DNA from: Hysterangium stoloniferum
Taxonomy: Eukaryota; Basidiomycota; Agaricomycetes; Hysterangiales; Hysterangiaceae
DNA length: 64,000 bases
Direction: 5' to 3'
Assembly: GCA_015178975.1 (NCBI GenBank)
Contig: WHVD01000051.1
Coordinates: forward strand, 1 to 64,000
Part shown: piece after piece, positions 11,658-22,472 of the stretch
How the letters are laid out: the number at the start of each line of letters is the position of its first letter
Numbering within the stretch: the stretch's first letter is position 1
Position numbers and translations under genes: made by a program
Notes under the pieces: generated by a model
Databases searched by the model: none
What the model saw: only the letters and a program-made list of their open reading frames with translations
What the model was told of the DNA's origin: nothing

Positions 11658-12049
11658 TGTGAAGAGTCGTGTAAGTTTGGACCATTCTATATATGAAGTA
11701 TATCGACCTTTTCAGTGCAATATTAGAGAGAGTGAGAGAGAGAGCACAAGATGATGCAAGAGTCAACAAGTGCAATGGATCAAGTGGAGGCCTCGACTGT
11801 TACAGTTTGAGGCCAGAAGTGTGTTAGTCAGCTCAGATAATACTACCTATGTGGTAGCTGACACATTACCCTGATCACTGCTCACTGTAGACCTAGTTTA
11901 TGTCTTACGAGTGGTGGTGCTTGGGTAAAAAGTGTGTCTGTCCTTATTTGGCACTGAGTGCACCCACAAGTATACACAGGGCTTTGAACTAATGAAATGA
12001 AAGATGTATTTTACTGTAGTGAAACTGTGATAAAAGCATACTCCTCACA
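11658..12049 (-). repeat. Solo LTR, short variant of family I (LTR1b)
   Basis: Reverse orientation, TGTGAAGAGT to CTCCTCACA on the plus strand, 392 bp, with target duplication CCAAT (11653-11657 and 12050-12054). Interior similar to 31-448 (share the GGTGATCAGGGTAACGTGTC block in opposite orientation). Confidence 0.9.
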
Positions 12050-13578
12050 CCAATAGATAGTCAAGGCAATCGTCTTTCAGAATGACGATGGAAGTATACT
12101 AGCTGTGATACCTCTTGCTAACCCCTCTTTGATATTGCAAATCATTAGGTGGGGGGAAACTGTTGGACTAATTCATGATGTGAACAAATAGGCCTAAACA
12201 CCTAAGTCTCCGATTGAAAAGGAATTAATGCAATCAATGGCAACCAAAGCCACTCACCTCATTGAGAGCCATTCAAGGATGGAAGAAGAACACATTCTCA
12301 ATCCTCAATTGTTCAAACTGTCCCTAGAATGGGAGTCCATGGACGATTTCGACCTGGCAGGCCCTAAAATGTCAGAGGTTGCCACTATGGAAATGTTTTA
12401 TTCAGAAGACTTGCATAAGTTAGTTAACCTAGGGCCTGACATTCCTGCCAACATCTCCCTTCACTTGGGGTCAGTCTTGACTAAGAATGTCCAAGCCTTC
12501 AGGATGGATGGACATTTGGGACAAGTAGACATTAAGGCCAGCATTCCACTGAAGGATGGCACACAACCTATCTCAATGCCAATGTTTCAAACTTCCCCAG
12601 CCAATAGGAAAGTCATTGATGAACAAATGGATATGTAATCCTGGCCGTCTTACCACACATGCAGAGCCACATCATTGACCACTGGCCACTCCTGGCCGAC
12701 TTACCAATTGCCCGTGTCACCGAGTCCCAACCTGCTATTGGGCTCAATCAACAGCCATTGCCCTAGTGATACATACACCTGGTGGAACCCGATCAGGATC
12801 TCGAATCCCTTCTCATCTCCTTGACCACCACATTATAGAACCCTGGTTTCTCCTTTTTTAATTCTGTCGTCACAAACATTCAATGGTTCCGACTCCTATA
12901 AATTAGATACACCATACATCTGTAAAGCTAGCGAAAACCACTCACAACACGATACTTTTGTCCTGTCTGTTACCGACTGAGTGAGGCTGATACCTCAGCC
13001 TTACAGGATACCTGGTTTCAACAGGGAGTTATTAAACCATTGAAGAGTCCTTGGGGGAGCACCAGCCTTTGTAGTCTATCACAATGGGAAACTGTGAGTA
13101 GTAATAGACTATCGGCAATTGACCAGCCTCATGGTCCCCGATGAATTCCCATTTCCATGTTAGTTGCAGATCATGCAAGCACTTTCCAGATCCAACATCC
13201 TATCCTCATTTGATGCGTTAGCTGGTTTCACTCAACTTGAAATGCTAGAAGAGGATATACTGAAGACCACCTTCAGATCCCACTGAGGACTGTGGCAATT
13301 CAGGAGAATGCCATTCAGACTCCAGAATGGACCCTCCATCTTCCAGAGGGTTATGCAAACTGTACTTGCACTCTACTTGTGGATCTTCTGCCTAGTTTAT
13401 ATTGATGACATCATGATCTTTTCTAAGGCATGGGACAATCATCTAGAGCATTTAGATCAAGTCTTACAGGCCATAATCACAGTGGGAATCACTCAGAACA
13501 TATACTTCTAATCACTGACCATGTGGCATTACAATGGGCAAATCTTACGAGAATACCAATTGTCAACTAGCTGCATGG
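12050..13578 (+). pseudogene. pol: Reverse transcriptase region of family-I copy A2
   Basis: Continues the pol frame: linker (about 12060-12620), RT fingers/palm after the LTR at 12634-13005, and the catalytic block CLVYIDDIMIF at about 13385-13420. Compared with copy B, about 0.6 kb between 13490 and 13505 is deleted, joining the RT connection directly to the RNase H block containing ITDHVAL (here shifted). Stops and a frameshift are present. The YIDD motif is still intact here, unlike copy B (YIDN). Confidence 0.75.
12634..13005 (+). repeat. Solo LTR of a further family (LTR4)
   Basis: 372 bp, TGTAATCCTG to CAGCCTTACA, with TG..CA ends and the duplication GGATA (12629-12633 and 13006-13010). 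The uninterrupted target is visible in copy B. No other copy of this family occurs in the window. Confidence 0.85.
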
Positions 13579-14196
13579 TGTGAGAGATACGGCGAAATAT
13601 ACTCAGGAAATATAGTCTGGATGAGCTCATACTATATTTCCTTTATTATTTCTACTCTCTCTATTTTATTATACACTTATAATTAGTTTGACGACCTATG
13701 TATGCGGTACATTGACTCTTGTGGGCACATACATGCCAGACTTATGTATTCTAGCACCCATAGTTAAAACTCAGACACTTTTATCCCGCAACCACGACTT
13801 ACCCAGACACCCAGTTAGTGTCCCGTAAGTTGTGATTGGGATATCATCTTGATTGTTACATATGGGCTTCAACCATCCACACAATCAGAGTTTCGAACTG
13901 TACCAGTCAAATCTCCATCTATATATCAATCCACGCTACTCTACCATTCAACTCTCTTGTTACTCTTTTCTACACTCGAGCAGTCACTTGGAATCGCACT
14001 TAACAGTCAATTCCCTTTATTCGTTTTAGCTCTCTACCTTACTTTAGATAGCTACTTCACTCAATCGTATTGAACTAAGTAGTCAATACCTGTTCAGCCT
14101 GTATTAGACTTAGACAGTCAATACATCTATGTATTGCACCTAAACGGTCGATATTCTTTGTATATAGAACAGTTAGAACTTCCACCACTCTTCATA
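13579..14196 (+). repeat. Solo LTR, family I
   Basis: Starts TGTGAGAGAT and ends CTCTTCATA (last bases mutated from TTCACA), with target duplication CATGG (13574-13578 and 14197-14201). Inserted in the RNase H region of copy A2. Confidence 0.88.
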
Positions 14197-14257
14197 CATG
14201 GGGGGCAGTATATGCTGCATACCCTGGTCTGGAAGTCCTACACTGAGCAAGACAAAT
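14197..14257 (+). pseudogene. pol: RNase H remnant of family-I copy A2
   Basis: About 60 bp matching the AWGAVYTAYPGLEILH segment of copy B, stranded between two LTRs. Confidence 0.65.
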
Positions 14258-14507
14258 TGTGAGAGGTACTGTGAAATATATTCCGAAATATAGCCCAGAC
14301 AGGTCCACACTATATTTTAATTATTATTTCAATTTTCTCTCTATTTTATCATATGCATATATTAGTTTGATGATCTATGTAATCCTATGGTACATAGACT
14401 CTTGTGGGCACATACGCACTAGACCTACAGTATGTACTTTAGCACCTATAGTTAAAACTCAGACACTTTTTACCCTGCAATCACGACTTGCCCAGACACC
14501 CACTTAG
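14258..14507 (+). repeat. Truncated family-I LTR
   Basis: The first 250 bp of an LTR starting TGTGAGAGGT. It stops at ACTTAG, where the next LTR begins; the short shared AGTGT suggests a recombination joint. Confidence 0.8.
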
Positions 14508-15157
14508 TGTGAGAGATACTGCAAAATATACTCCGAAATATAGTCCAGAAGAGCCCATGCTATATTTCCATTATTATTTCTATTTTCTCTCTATTTTATC
14601 ATATGCATATATTTAGTTCGATGGCCTATGCATTCGGTACATTGACTCTTGTGGGTGCATATGTGCCAGACTTATGTATTCTAGCACCGGTAGTTACATA
14701 GAACTCAGACACTTTTTACCCCGCAACCACGACTTACCCAGACACCCAGTTAGTGTCCTGTAAGTTGTGATTGGGGTATCATCTCGACCATCACAGATGG
14801 GCTTTAACTACTAGCGCAATCAGAGTTTCAAACTATACTAGTCGAAACTCGAACCATTATCTCAATCCGCACGGACTACATCCATGCTACTCTGTTATTT
14901 GACTCTCTTGTTATTCTCTTCAACACTTGAGCAGTCATTCAGAATTGTACTTTACAGTCAATTCTCCTTTATTCATTTTAGCTCTCTATTCTACTTTAGA
15001 TAGCTAATTCACTTGACCGTATTGAACTAAACAGTCAATACATGTTTGGTCTGTATTAGACTTAGATAGTCAATACATAGCATACATCATCTTGTTGTAC
15101 CTAAACAGTCAATATTCTTTGTATATAGAACAGTTAGAGCTTCCACCACTCTTCACA
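14508..15157 (+). repeat. Family-I LTR at the boundary with host DNA
   Basis: TGTGAGAGAT to CTCTTCACA, 650 bp. No matching 5-bp duplication (left CTTAG, right CTACC), so it probably marks a recombined element end. Host sequence follows. Confidence 0.85.
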
Positions 15158-15810
15158 CTACCCCACCAGCTAGCTGCCTTTCACTGCTCTTCATTGGATC
15201 ATGATTTCTGCTAGGATAATGAAATTAAGTCTGACATTGAATCAGAGTGACTGATACATAACATATGAGACTTTCTACATTGCGATCTTGTAACAACACA
15301 CATGACGGACTAATAATGCGTTTTATTCCATCATCTCGAGCTCTTGAATGGCCACACATGCCCCCTTTTCCTTTGTCTTTAGATCATTTTGTTCTTATTT
15401 ATTGTTCAACGATTATATTAGCGATTTTCTGCTAGAATATTCCTTCCCCTTCTCTTTATTCCTCTAGAATCTAGTGTTTCTTTTGTTCTCCCTTAGTTTC
15501 TTTTCCATCCTATATATTAGAGCCACATATTCCCCTTGTATATAAGTCTCTTTGATTTCTCTTGAAAACCACCACATTTCCTACCTCTCATTTCTTCGAA
15601 GCACCTGCGTTCGGCCCCACTCGCTTAGTTCTTTGTCACATATATTCGCATAGAGGATCTTGTGCTCACACAATACTTGATACCTTAGGCAATAACCATC
15701 ATTCACCCCCCTCCCCATGCGCTTGTGCCAAATTTAGAGAGGGAAATATAATGGTGATAAAATATTGCCGAATCAATCCATGTACATAACTCGAAAGCAT
15801 TGAAATCGTA
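15158..15810. other. Intergenic host DNA
   Basis: No convincing gene. AT-rich, without the repeats seen elsewhere. It forms the 3' flank of the F-box gene and the left border of the host island. Confidence 0.5.
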
Positions 15811-17523
15811 TCATGTCACCATGATGGAGTTATTGATAGCTCCAGGCTGTCGACCAGCGGAAGAAGTGAGTATATCTACCAACTTGCGTACACCTTTAAG
15901 TCCATGTTCTATCTCTGACCACCTCGACTCGTAAGGCTCCCCTCTTTCGAAGTCGATTCTGTTCAAATCAGGGAAATTGTAGGTCAGAAAACATGCCATC
16001 ACCACCGTGAAACCCTCGCTGATCGGCGAGGAACCGACAACCATGTACGTTAAAGGACAGCGAGTAGACGATTCATGTGTTAAAAGCAATTCCGTTGGAT
16101 CTTCTGTTATGATAAGAACAAGTTTGAGCGTCTCCAGCATTGTACAAACCGATAGGTGCGCGATCCCTCGAAGTGTCAAACGCCTGGAAAATTCGGGGAA
16201 TAGCACACGACTGCCCAAATCTAACGCAGTTATTTTGGGCCAAGAAGAAGCTATAATCTGAAGATCTGCATCTTCCAGATGCATTGGGACGCCGGTGTCG
16301 TGAACGAAGACTTGTAAATTCGCACACCTGAGGAGAGGGTGGAACATTTCCAACGTCGTGAGAAAAGGAAAATCTCCCTCCCATTGCATAGAAGACCCTG
16401 ATGATGATAACCGGAAAGCCTGTAAATCAGTACTGATCTCAGGATGCAGGATTATTTTAATGAATGAATGGAAGTCCTGTGCTGTGGGACATTCGACGCA
16501 TTTGATTGTAATTGCAGTGCGGGCAAAACAATTATGTCCCGTCAACAGGGATGTAATGGTCGAAAGTGATGCCGCATGTACCGTGAGTGTTATCAAGGCT
16601 GAGAAGGGGACATGGGGCTTTGTAGGATGAACGCTTGAGATAGGTTCGCCATGCCAAGTTCTAACATGAAGCTCTAGGGAATGTAAATTGGGTAATGTGC
16701 CCAGGACTTCCAACAACTCGGGGGATGGGACGATTGCAACATTAACGAGGAGTATATTTCTAGAGATCAAGGACAGAAGTGGAACCCTGTACGAATTGTG
16801 CAAGGTGGCGTTAGGAGGAACGGGTATCACACGAAGTATTTCGAGTTGAGGTTCAAGGTCCAATAGAAACCAAAGTGGGTTATCGACTGCTTCTTGATAC
16901 GAAGCCTGGTCAAATGGAGCTAGGCTAAGGTCAAATGTGTCCTCAATCTTAAGATCGAAAGAAGTTAAAGCGGATCCCATTACGAGAGGAAGACCCAGTA
17001 ACTCATGGAATGATCGTGGAGAATACGTGAGACGCTGCAAGTTCGGAAAGAGGGCCTCTGAATGCCGATACATCCCTATGGAATGTAAGATACTCCCTGG
17101 ATAGTACTGTATTTTGGCGCTTTCTGCCTCGGATGCGCCAGAGGTGGGAGTGGTGGTAGTGCTCCTCCATTTGAGAACCTTCACTCGCCTCGTGTATGAG
17201 GTTACTCGCAGTAATGTTTTCCGTGGTAAGGGTCTTGCGAGTGACTCCAAAGAGTTCTAGGAAATTTCCAAGTCAGCTTATGTACAAGTATTTCCAACGG
17301 TTATACGATGCCGCACCACTCCTGATGGGACATGTTTAACTGCATCCGCTGGGAGGAGGAACAGTATAGTCCCAAAAAATATCTCTTCCCATAAAATGTC
17401 TAGTGCAATTGTGCTTATATCTTTCCGCACACATGCCATACTTGCTAAGCTGGCACTACCTTCAACGGAGAGCTGCCTGCAGATACGTCGCAAGAGCTCG
17501 TCCACTTGGAATAGGCGATGCAT
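15811..17523 (-). CDS. F-box-like / leucine-rich-repeat-like protein
   Basis: Two exons proposed: 17523-17299 and 17256-15811 (intron 17298-17257, 42 bp, GT..CTAG with a CTGAC branch-like site), predicted 556 aa. The N-terminal residues about 5-50 look like an F-box-like domain (FQVDELLRRICRQL; later CVRKDIS and LDILWEEI). That pattern is very common in Agaricomycete F-box proteins, which act as substrate adaptors of SCF ubiquitin ligases. The long C-terminal part has irregular leucine-rich stretches (PNLQRLTYSP, LPNLHSLELHVR, WPKITALDLGS) as expected for a substrate-binding LRR region. ATG at 17523 chosen because upstream in-frame codons offer only GTG. The intron is short for the phylum, so the junction is less certain than the two coding blocks. 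Substrate unknown. Confidence 0.8.
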
Positions 17524-18095
17524 TTCGACTCGTGTGTTGTCCCGGTGGCGGAGCCCCGAAATTTCTGAGATGCGAAATAGTGGTTTCACAACCTAGTAGT
17601 ACACTTTGAAATAGACAAAACTCACGGTGAGGTGAGACAGAATCCTCAGAGGTATATTCGAGAGATAACAGTGGATGACTAGAGATAGTCACGACATGAG
17701 GGGGACACGCTTCGCGTGGGAATAGTCACAGGTCTAGCGATCATCTGTGGCTAATCAGTACTTTCGCTACATAAATTTGTGGAAGTCTCAAAAAGTTCCT
17801 TCCAGTAGGCCTGAGAGCATATACTTCTGGAAAGAGTGGGATTTCAAAATGTCGGAACTGAAAATTGCACGCTGCCTGTATTGTTATATTCGGTTCAACA
17901 TACATATTTCAGGCAGTTTAAGAGCTAGTGAAATCCGGTCCAGAAAGAAAGATAAACCCACAAAGCTGCAGTTACCCCCAGTATCCCAGAATTATCCACT
18001 TAGACCATTTCCCTTTGACTGTGCAGCGTGATTATTTAGACCTAATGTAAGAATTATCTGTTCTACCGAGTGGTTAGCGGGCTTTACAAAATTAT
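17524..18095. other. Intergenic region between two host genes
   Basis: Both neighbours are on minus, so this holds the 3' flank of the lipase gene and the promoter of the F-box gene. No further gene or repeat seen. Confidence 0.5.
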
Positions 18096-20058
18096 TCAAC
18101 CAGGCATACTTTTAGATGGAAGCTCAGTCCCGACGGTGTTCATGCCACCTTCGGTATCAAGTCTAGGTTCTGATGTATCGGGAGATTTCTCCGAAAATTT
18201 ATCAAGTGCACGCAGTACTTCCGGAATAACGACCTTGTGAACATCTTTACCCCACAACACGTCTATGTGCTCATGCTTGGGGATCTGTTACGGTGATGGG
18301 GATGAGTCTAAATGGACACAAATTAAGAAAGATATATGATCAAACTAACTAACCCCTTTAGCTATTGTATGGTCTGGCAGTTCGGACAACATTGCTTGAA
18401 TGTCGACGAGACTATCATTTTCGCCGTAAAGGAGTACAATAGGGGTCGCTATATTTCTTGTCGGAAACTAGATTCAATTTGTTTTTGATTAAATCAGGAT
18501 GATATGGAGGACATCAGAGGTACCTTGGCAGGATGGTAAAAGTTCCTACTGTATAGGACTCCCGACACATCGTCATCGTACCTTGATTTCCATTAGGTAG
18601 GTTCGTTCATGGTACATAAGACAGTTAGCTCACATCAAGAACTGCCCTCCTCTCATGATTTGGAACCAGTGTACCACTGATTTAACGGAAGCAAAGGAGT
18701 ATAAATGTGCGTATGCAGCGAGCTTCTGTCCAGCACTGATGTTTCTACCGTGCCAACCAAACAACCACTTTAGGGAGCCATCTATGACAGAGACGAAAAT
18801 AGGAGGATCTGCCGAAAATGTAATCATGGAATGAAGCAGGAGAAATATAAACTGACACAAGATGGACTGCCACATTGTTGTGGAAGAAAGGATCGATTTA
18901 CGGCCGAAAAATAGGAAGACGAGCGTTGGTGAAGCTTTCATGAGAGCGTCTACCAACGGCGCAGCAAGGCCTTTTGTGATAGCATGTTATTAATGCAATC
19001 TACTTTATTGAAGGCAAAAAAAATACCTATAGGACTCATGGCCGGGGCAAGAGCTACAAATAAGTTTACTTTCTGGTTCAAGTATGGGTGTACGCTTAAT
19101 GAAGCGAATGCCTGGGCGGTCCCTTGACTGAACCCTATGTAGCTTAGAGTCTTCGCATGTGTAGTCTCCAATACATATTGAATAGTATCGGGAATATCAT
19201 AGATGCAGAAATCATCGAGAGAAAAGTCCCAGAAGGCTATGGATGTAGATTTGTGCTTGGCATGTTTCTTTGAATACTTATTTCCACGATTATTACCCAG
19301 CTATGCAAGTTTGCATAAAGTCAACTGTCATGGTAGGGTTATGCTTAACATACCCAGACGTCGTATCCTTTCTCAACTAACACAAATGGGAGTGTCCTTT
19401 CTGCCGTAGTTAGGCACACCCAAACCTCGCTATTCATGAGGAGGCCTGTAAAGAAATAAGTATAATAATATTAAGCGATAAACAGAGTGTACACTAACCA
19501 TGATGCAGATAAACGACAGGCTTCCCAACACTTTTACCTTGGCGGCTGGATTTCCCTCTGATTCCCTTTTTATTAGGCAGACGGTGGATGCCTAGCATAA
19601 ATCCATCTCTGGTTTGGACGATGTGTTCTTCGGGGTGATAGCCATAAATAGCACATAATGTTTCGAAATCCGAGGCTGTCCGTATACGTTCAATGCGATT
19701 GCGGTCTTTAGCGGCAACTTGTAAGGTTGAGGAAGGTTCTAAGGCATTGAACAGTTTCCGAGAACGATCGTGGAACCAAAAGAGGACCGGGTCGGGGAGG
19801 GCGATGGTAACTAGTCGGACGAAGGACTCGAGTCCGATAAGAAGTAAACCTAGAAGTAGGGAAGTGTATTCCCACCTGTCAGAAGATATCAATTAAAGAT
19901 TGCAAACCAATAGACAATAAACGCTTTGAAATAAACGCGCAGATATTACTATCAATAGCATACGGCACGACGCCCGAGACACCGTGGCATACTTAACGTC
20001 TGGGCGTTTTCATAACTACTCACCAAAAGAGACGACCAACAACAGGTATTCTAGGCAT
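18096..20058 (-). CDS. Acid lipase / steryl ester hydrolase family protein (alpha/beta hydrolase)
   Basis: Eight exons give an uninterrupted 491-aa protein: 20058-20024, 19875-19499, 19445-19354, 19300-19027, 18970-18634, 18581-18524, 18467-18354, 18284-18096. All introns are GT..AG (52-69 bp, the first 148 bp) and all phases fit. A hydrophobic segment at residues about 13-33 suggests a membrane anchor or signal-anchor, as in yeast steryl ester hydrolases. Family landmarks: N-terminal lipase block YGYHPEEHIVQTRDGF, oxyanion block HHGLL (about 136-140), nucleophile GFSQG (Ser about 226), acid YGENDSLVD (Asp about 409) and His in KHEHIDVLWG (about 435). It probably hydrolyses steryl esters or triacylglycerols at lipid droplets or the ER. 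Exon-intron structure and catalytic set look intact, so this is a functional host gene between two transposon blocks. Confidence 0.9.
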
Positions 20059-20656
20059 GAGGTATAAGTTTCTGTGTGTGATAGTTGTGTTTATTTCACA
20101 TGGGTGTGTCCATGATGTAAGTCGTTTCAAAGCGCTAGATCGGTTGGCGCGCGTGGGGTCTGAACTTCGGCAATCCCCTCTACCAAATAAAGCCACCACC
20201 CAGTATATACAAATCCTTTTATTTCAGCTAAGATAGGTTCTACCCCGAATTTTGTATTCTCGCATAATCTTTGTGATTTTAACCAAGAAATTTCATCTAC
20301 TTTTCAGTACTACATTTCTTCCTTTTTCTTTTCAAACAAGCTAGAGGGACGAGAATGAAGGGCTGCTGGAGACATACTAATCACATGAATAGGTCCAACT
20401 TTTGTCAACTAATTTGCATTAAAAATAGTATGAGTTGACTTATTGTAATACTCAATCTACAAAGGGTTTAATAGACTTGTAATAGAAGTACTTGTGTGTC
20501 AGTCTATGTGTCAGTTAGTGTATCACCTTCTGACATGATAGGTTTAATTGTTAGTTTAGGCATACATCAGTAAAATCATGCATTAGCCTCCAAAAAAATG
20601 GTCCACTATTGGCATTTCCATATAAAAAGTTGAGGGAATAGGTGAAGCACTAGGAG
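20059..20656. other. Intergenic region upstream of the lipase gene
   Basis: Contains the lipase promoter side and AT-rich sequence up to the copia LTR. I see no gene, and no clear TATA box that I would commit to. Confidence 0.5.
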
Positions 20657-20967
20657 TGTTGGAATACAGTGCGACGTGTCTGTGTCACATGCGTGTTTTG
20701 GTCCACTACGGTCTACAACTTCCACATACATTTGTGGATGTGATGTCAAAAGCATTATATATGCTGTAAGTCTGAGTTAGAAAGTTTTTCCTCAGTTCTT
20801 GTTTACAACTACGAGACTGAGGTTAGTAGATCTTTATCAAATAATGCACAGTAACTAGGTACTGATACTTCTATTAGTATTATTGTTATAGGTTAGCCAT
20901 TATATAATTTAGTTCTTGTTTACAACTATGAGACTGAGTATTATTGTTATAGCTTCATATTACAACA
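20657..20967 (+). repeat. 5' LTR of a Ty1/copia element
   Basis: 311 bp, TGTTGGAATA to ATTACAACA, the termini typical of copia-type LTRs. A block TTCTTGTTTACAACTA..GAGACTGAG occurs twice inside it (about 20797 and 20912). The element is cut off at 21194, so no 3' LTR or target duplication can be checked. Confidence 0.85.
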
Positions 20968-20979
20968 GGTTATGGGCCC
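20968..20979 (+). other. copia-type primer binding site
   Basis: GGTTATGGGCCC directly follows the LTR. It matches the known copia primer site that pairs with an internal part of initiator methionine tRNA. Confidence 0.8.
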
Positions 20980-21006
20980 CACTAGCACACTCACTGCACA
21001 TTCAAA

Positions 21007-21193
21007 ATGTCAACTTCCCAAAACACAAACTCCACTGAGAAGCCTTCATCTCGTCTCTATGACATCCCATATCTAGATGACACCAGATCAAATTTCCAGT
21101 CATGGAAATATCACACTCAAACAGTTCTTGAAGTTCGTGGATTGTCAAAAGCCCTCGATGGCACAGAAACAGATCAGACAAAAATCCGGGAGG
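21007..21193 (+). pseudogene. gag: copia gag, N-terminal fragment
   Basis: The ATG at 21007, 28 bp after the primer site, opens a frame with the copia gag N-terminal pattern (PYLDDTRSNFQSWKYHTQTV, then GLSKALDG). Only about 62 residues remain before the partial LTR starting at 21194 cuts the gene; the rest of the element is absent. Confidence 0.8.
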
Positions 21194-21837
21194 TGTTAGG
21201 GTACGTACACGGCGGGTTTCCAGAGAAACCTGCAGGAAATCCGGTAGGACTTGGCTTCAGCTTATAGGCTGCACCCTCGTGAGATCGTGTTGTCCAATTT
21301 CAGACAGGTGGATGGGAATCCTGGGGAGTCCGGGCGGGGTTCATGGGTCGAGGGGTCGTAGGTCGGAGGTTGTGGGTCGAGAGGTCGGGGAGTCGAGATA
21401 AATAAGTGAGATAGATGCGTCGGAGCCTGTGGGCTCTGACTAGCAAGAGCGGTGTAATTCAAGGAGGAGTTTAGAGCGGAAAATGTATTATATTACTGGG
21501 GGGAATCTAAGCCGATTTTTCTGACTGGATTGTTGTACAACATCTGCCAGACTATATAGACCATGGAATTAATGACATACCAAATCCAGTAATGATGAAA
21601 TGAAACTAGCAAAACATAAAACAAGAATAGTAAACAGCAAATTTGGTGTTAGGAGTGGGACAGAATGGAGTGGAGTCCGAATTGTGACAAATCATAAACC
21701 ATAACGGGATACGGAGCAGGAGCAGAGTCCAAATTGTGACAGGTCATTTGACTAAAATGGGAATGGGGCTCAGTTAGAGGGATGACAGGTTTTCCGAGCA
21801 GGGTCCAGTGACTGACGCATGGGATGAGGTCGGACAT
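21194..21837 (-). repeat. Partial LTR of the GY3 family (LTR2)
   Basis: About 640 of the 820 bp of LTR2, in the same orientation as the other copies (plus-strand start TGTTAGGGTA). It is more diverged than those at 30123, 49010 and 59632, therefore older. Its right part is replaced by the 3' LTR of family-I copy B. Confidence 0.85.
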
Positions 21838-22472
21838 TGTGAAGAGTGGTGGAAGTTCTAACCATTCTATATACGAAGAATATCAACCGTTTAGGTATGA
21901 CACAAAGATGTATTGACTATCTAAGTCTAATACAGACCAAACATGTATTGACTGTTTAGTTCAATACGGTCGGGTGAAATAGCTATCTAAAGTAGAATAG
22001 AGAGCTAAAATGAATAAGGAGAATCGACTATGAAGTATGATTCTGAGGGACTGCTCGAGTGTAGAAGAGAATAACGAGAGAGTCAAATAACAGAGTAGCA
22101 TGGATGTAGTCCACGTGAATTGAGATAAAAGTGGAGTTTTGACTAGTATAGTTCGAAACTCTGATTGCATCGATAGTCAAAGCCCGTCTGTGATGGTCAA
22201 CACAATACCCCAATCACAACTTACAGGACACTAATCGGTGTCTGGGTAAGTCGTGGTTGTGGGGTAAAAAGTGTCTGAGTTCTAACTACGGGTGCTAGAA
22301 TACATAAGTTTGGCATGTATGCACCCACAAGAGTCGATGTACCACATACATAGGTTGTCGAACTAATTATAAGTGTATAATAAAATAGAGAGAAAGTAGA
22401 AATAATAATAGAAATATAGTATGAGCTCATCCAGACTATATTTCCTGAGTATATTTCGCCATACCTCTCACA
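21838..22472 (-). repeat. 3' LTR of family-I copy B
   Basis: 635 bp in reverse orientation. Internal sequence reads GGAGGGCAC directly up to the LTR. Copy C has the same junction (GGGGGGCAC at 61505-61513), which shows that ORF3 is internal to this element and fixes the 3' LTR border. Confidence 0.9.

Noticed and set aside
17462..17692. Frames overlapping the F-box exon on both strands
   Set aside because: Shadows of the spliced gene; no independent evidence.
20110..20190. tRNA-like words (CTAGATCGGTTGGCGCGC)
   Set aside because: No cloverleaf could be drawn and no proper B-box was found.
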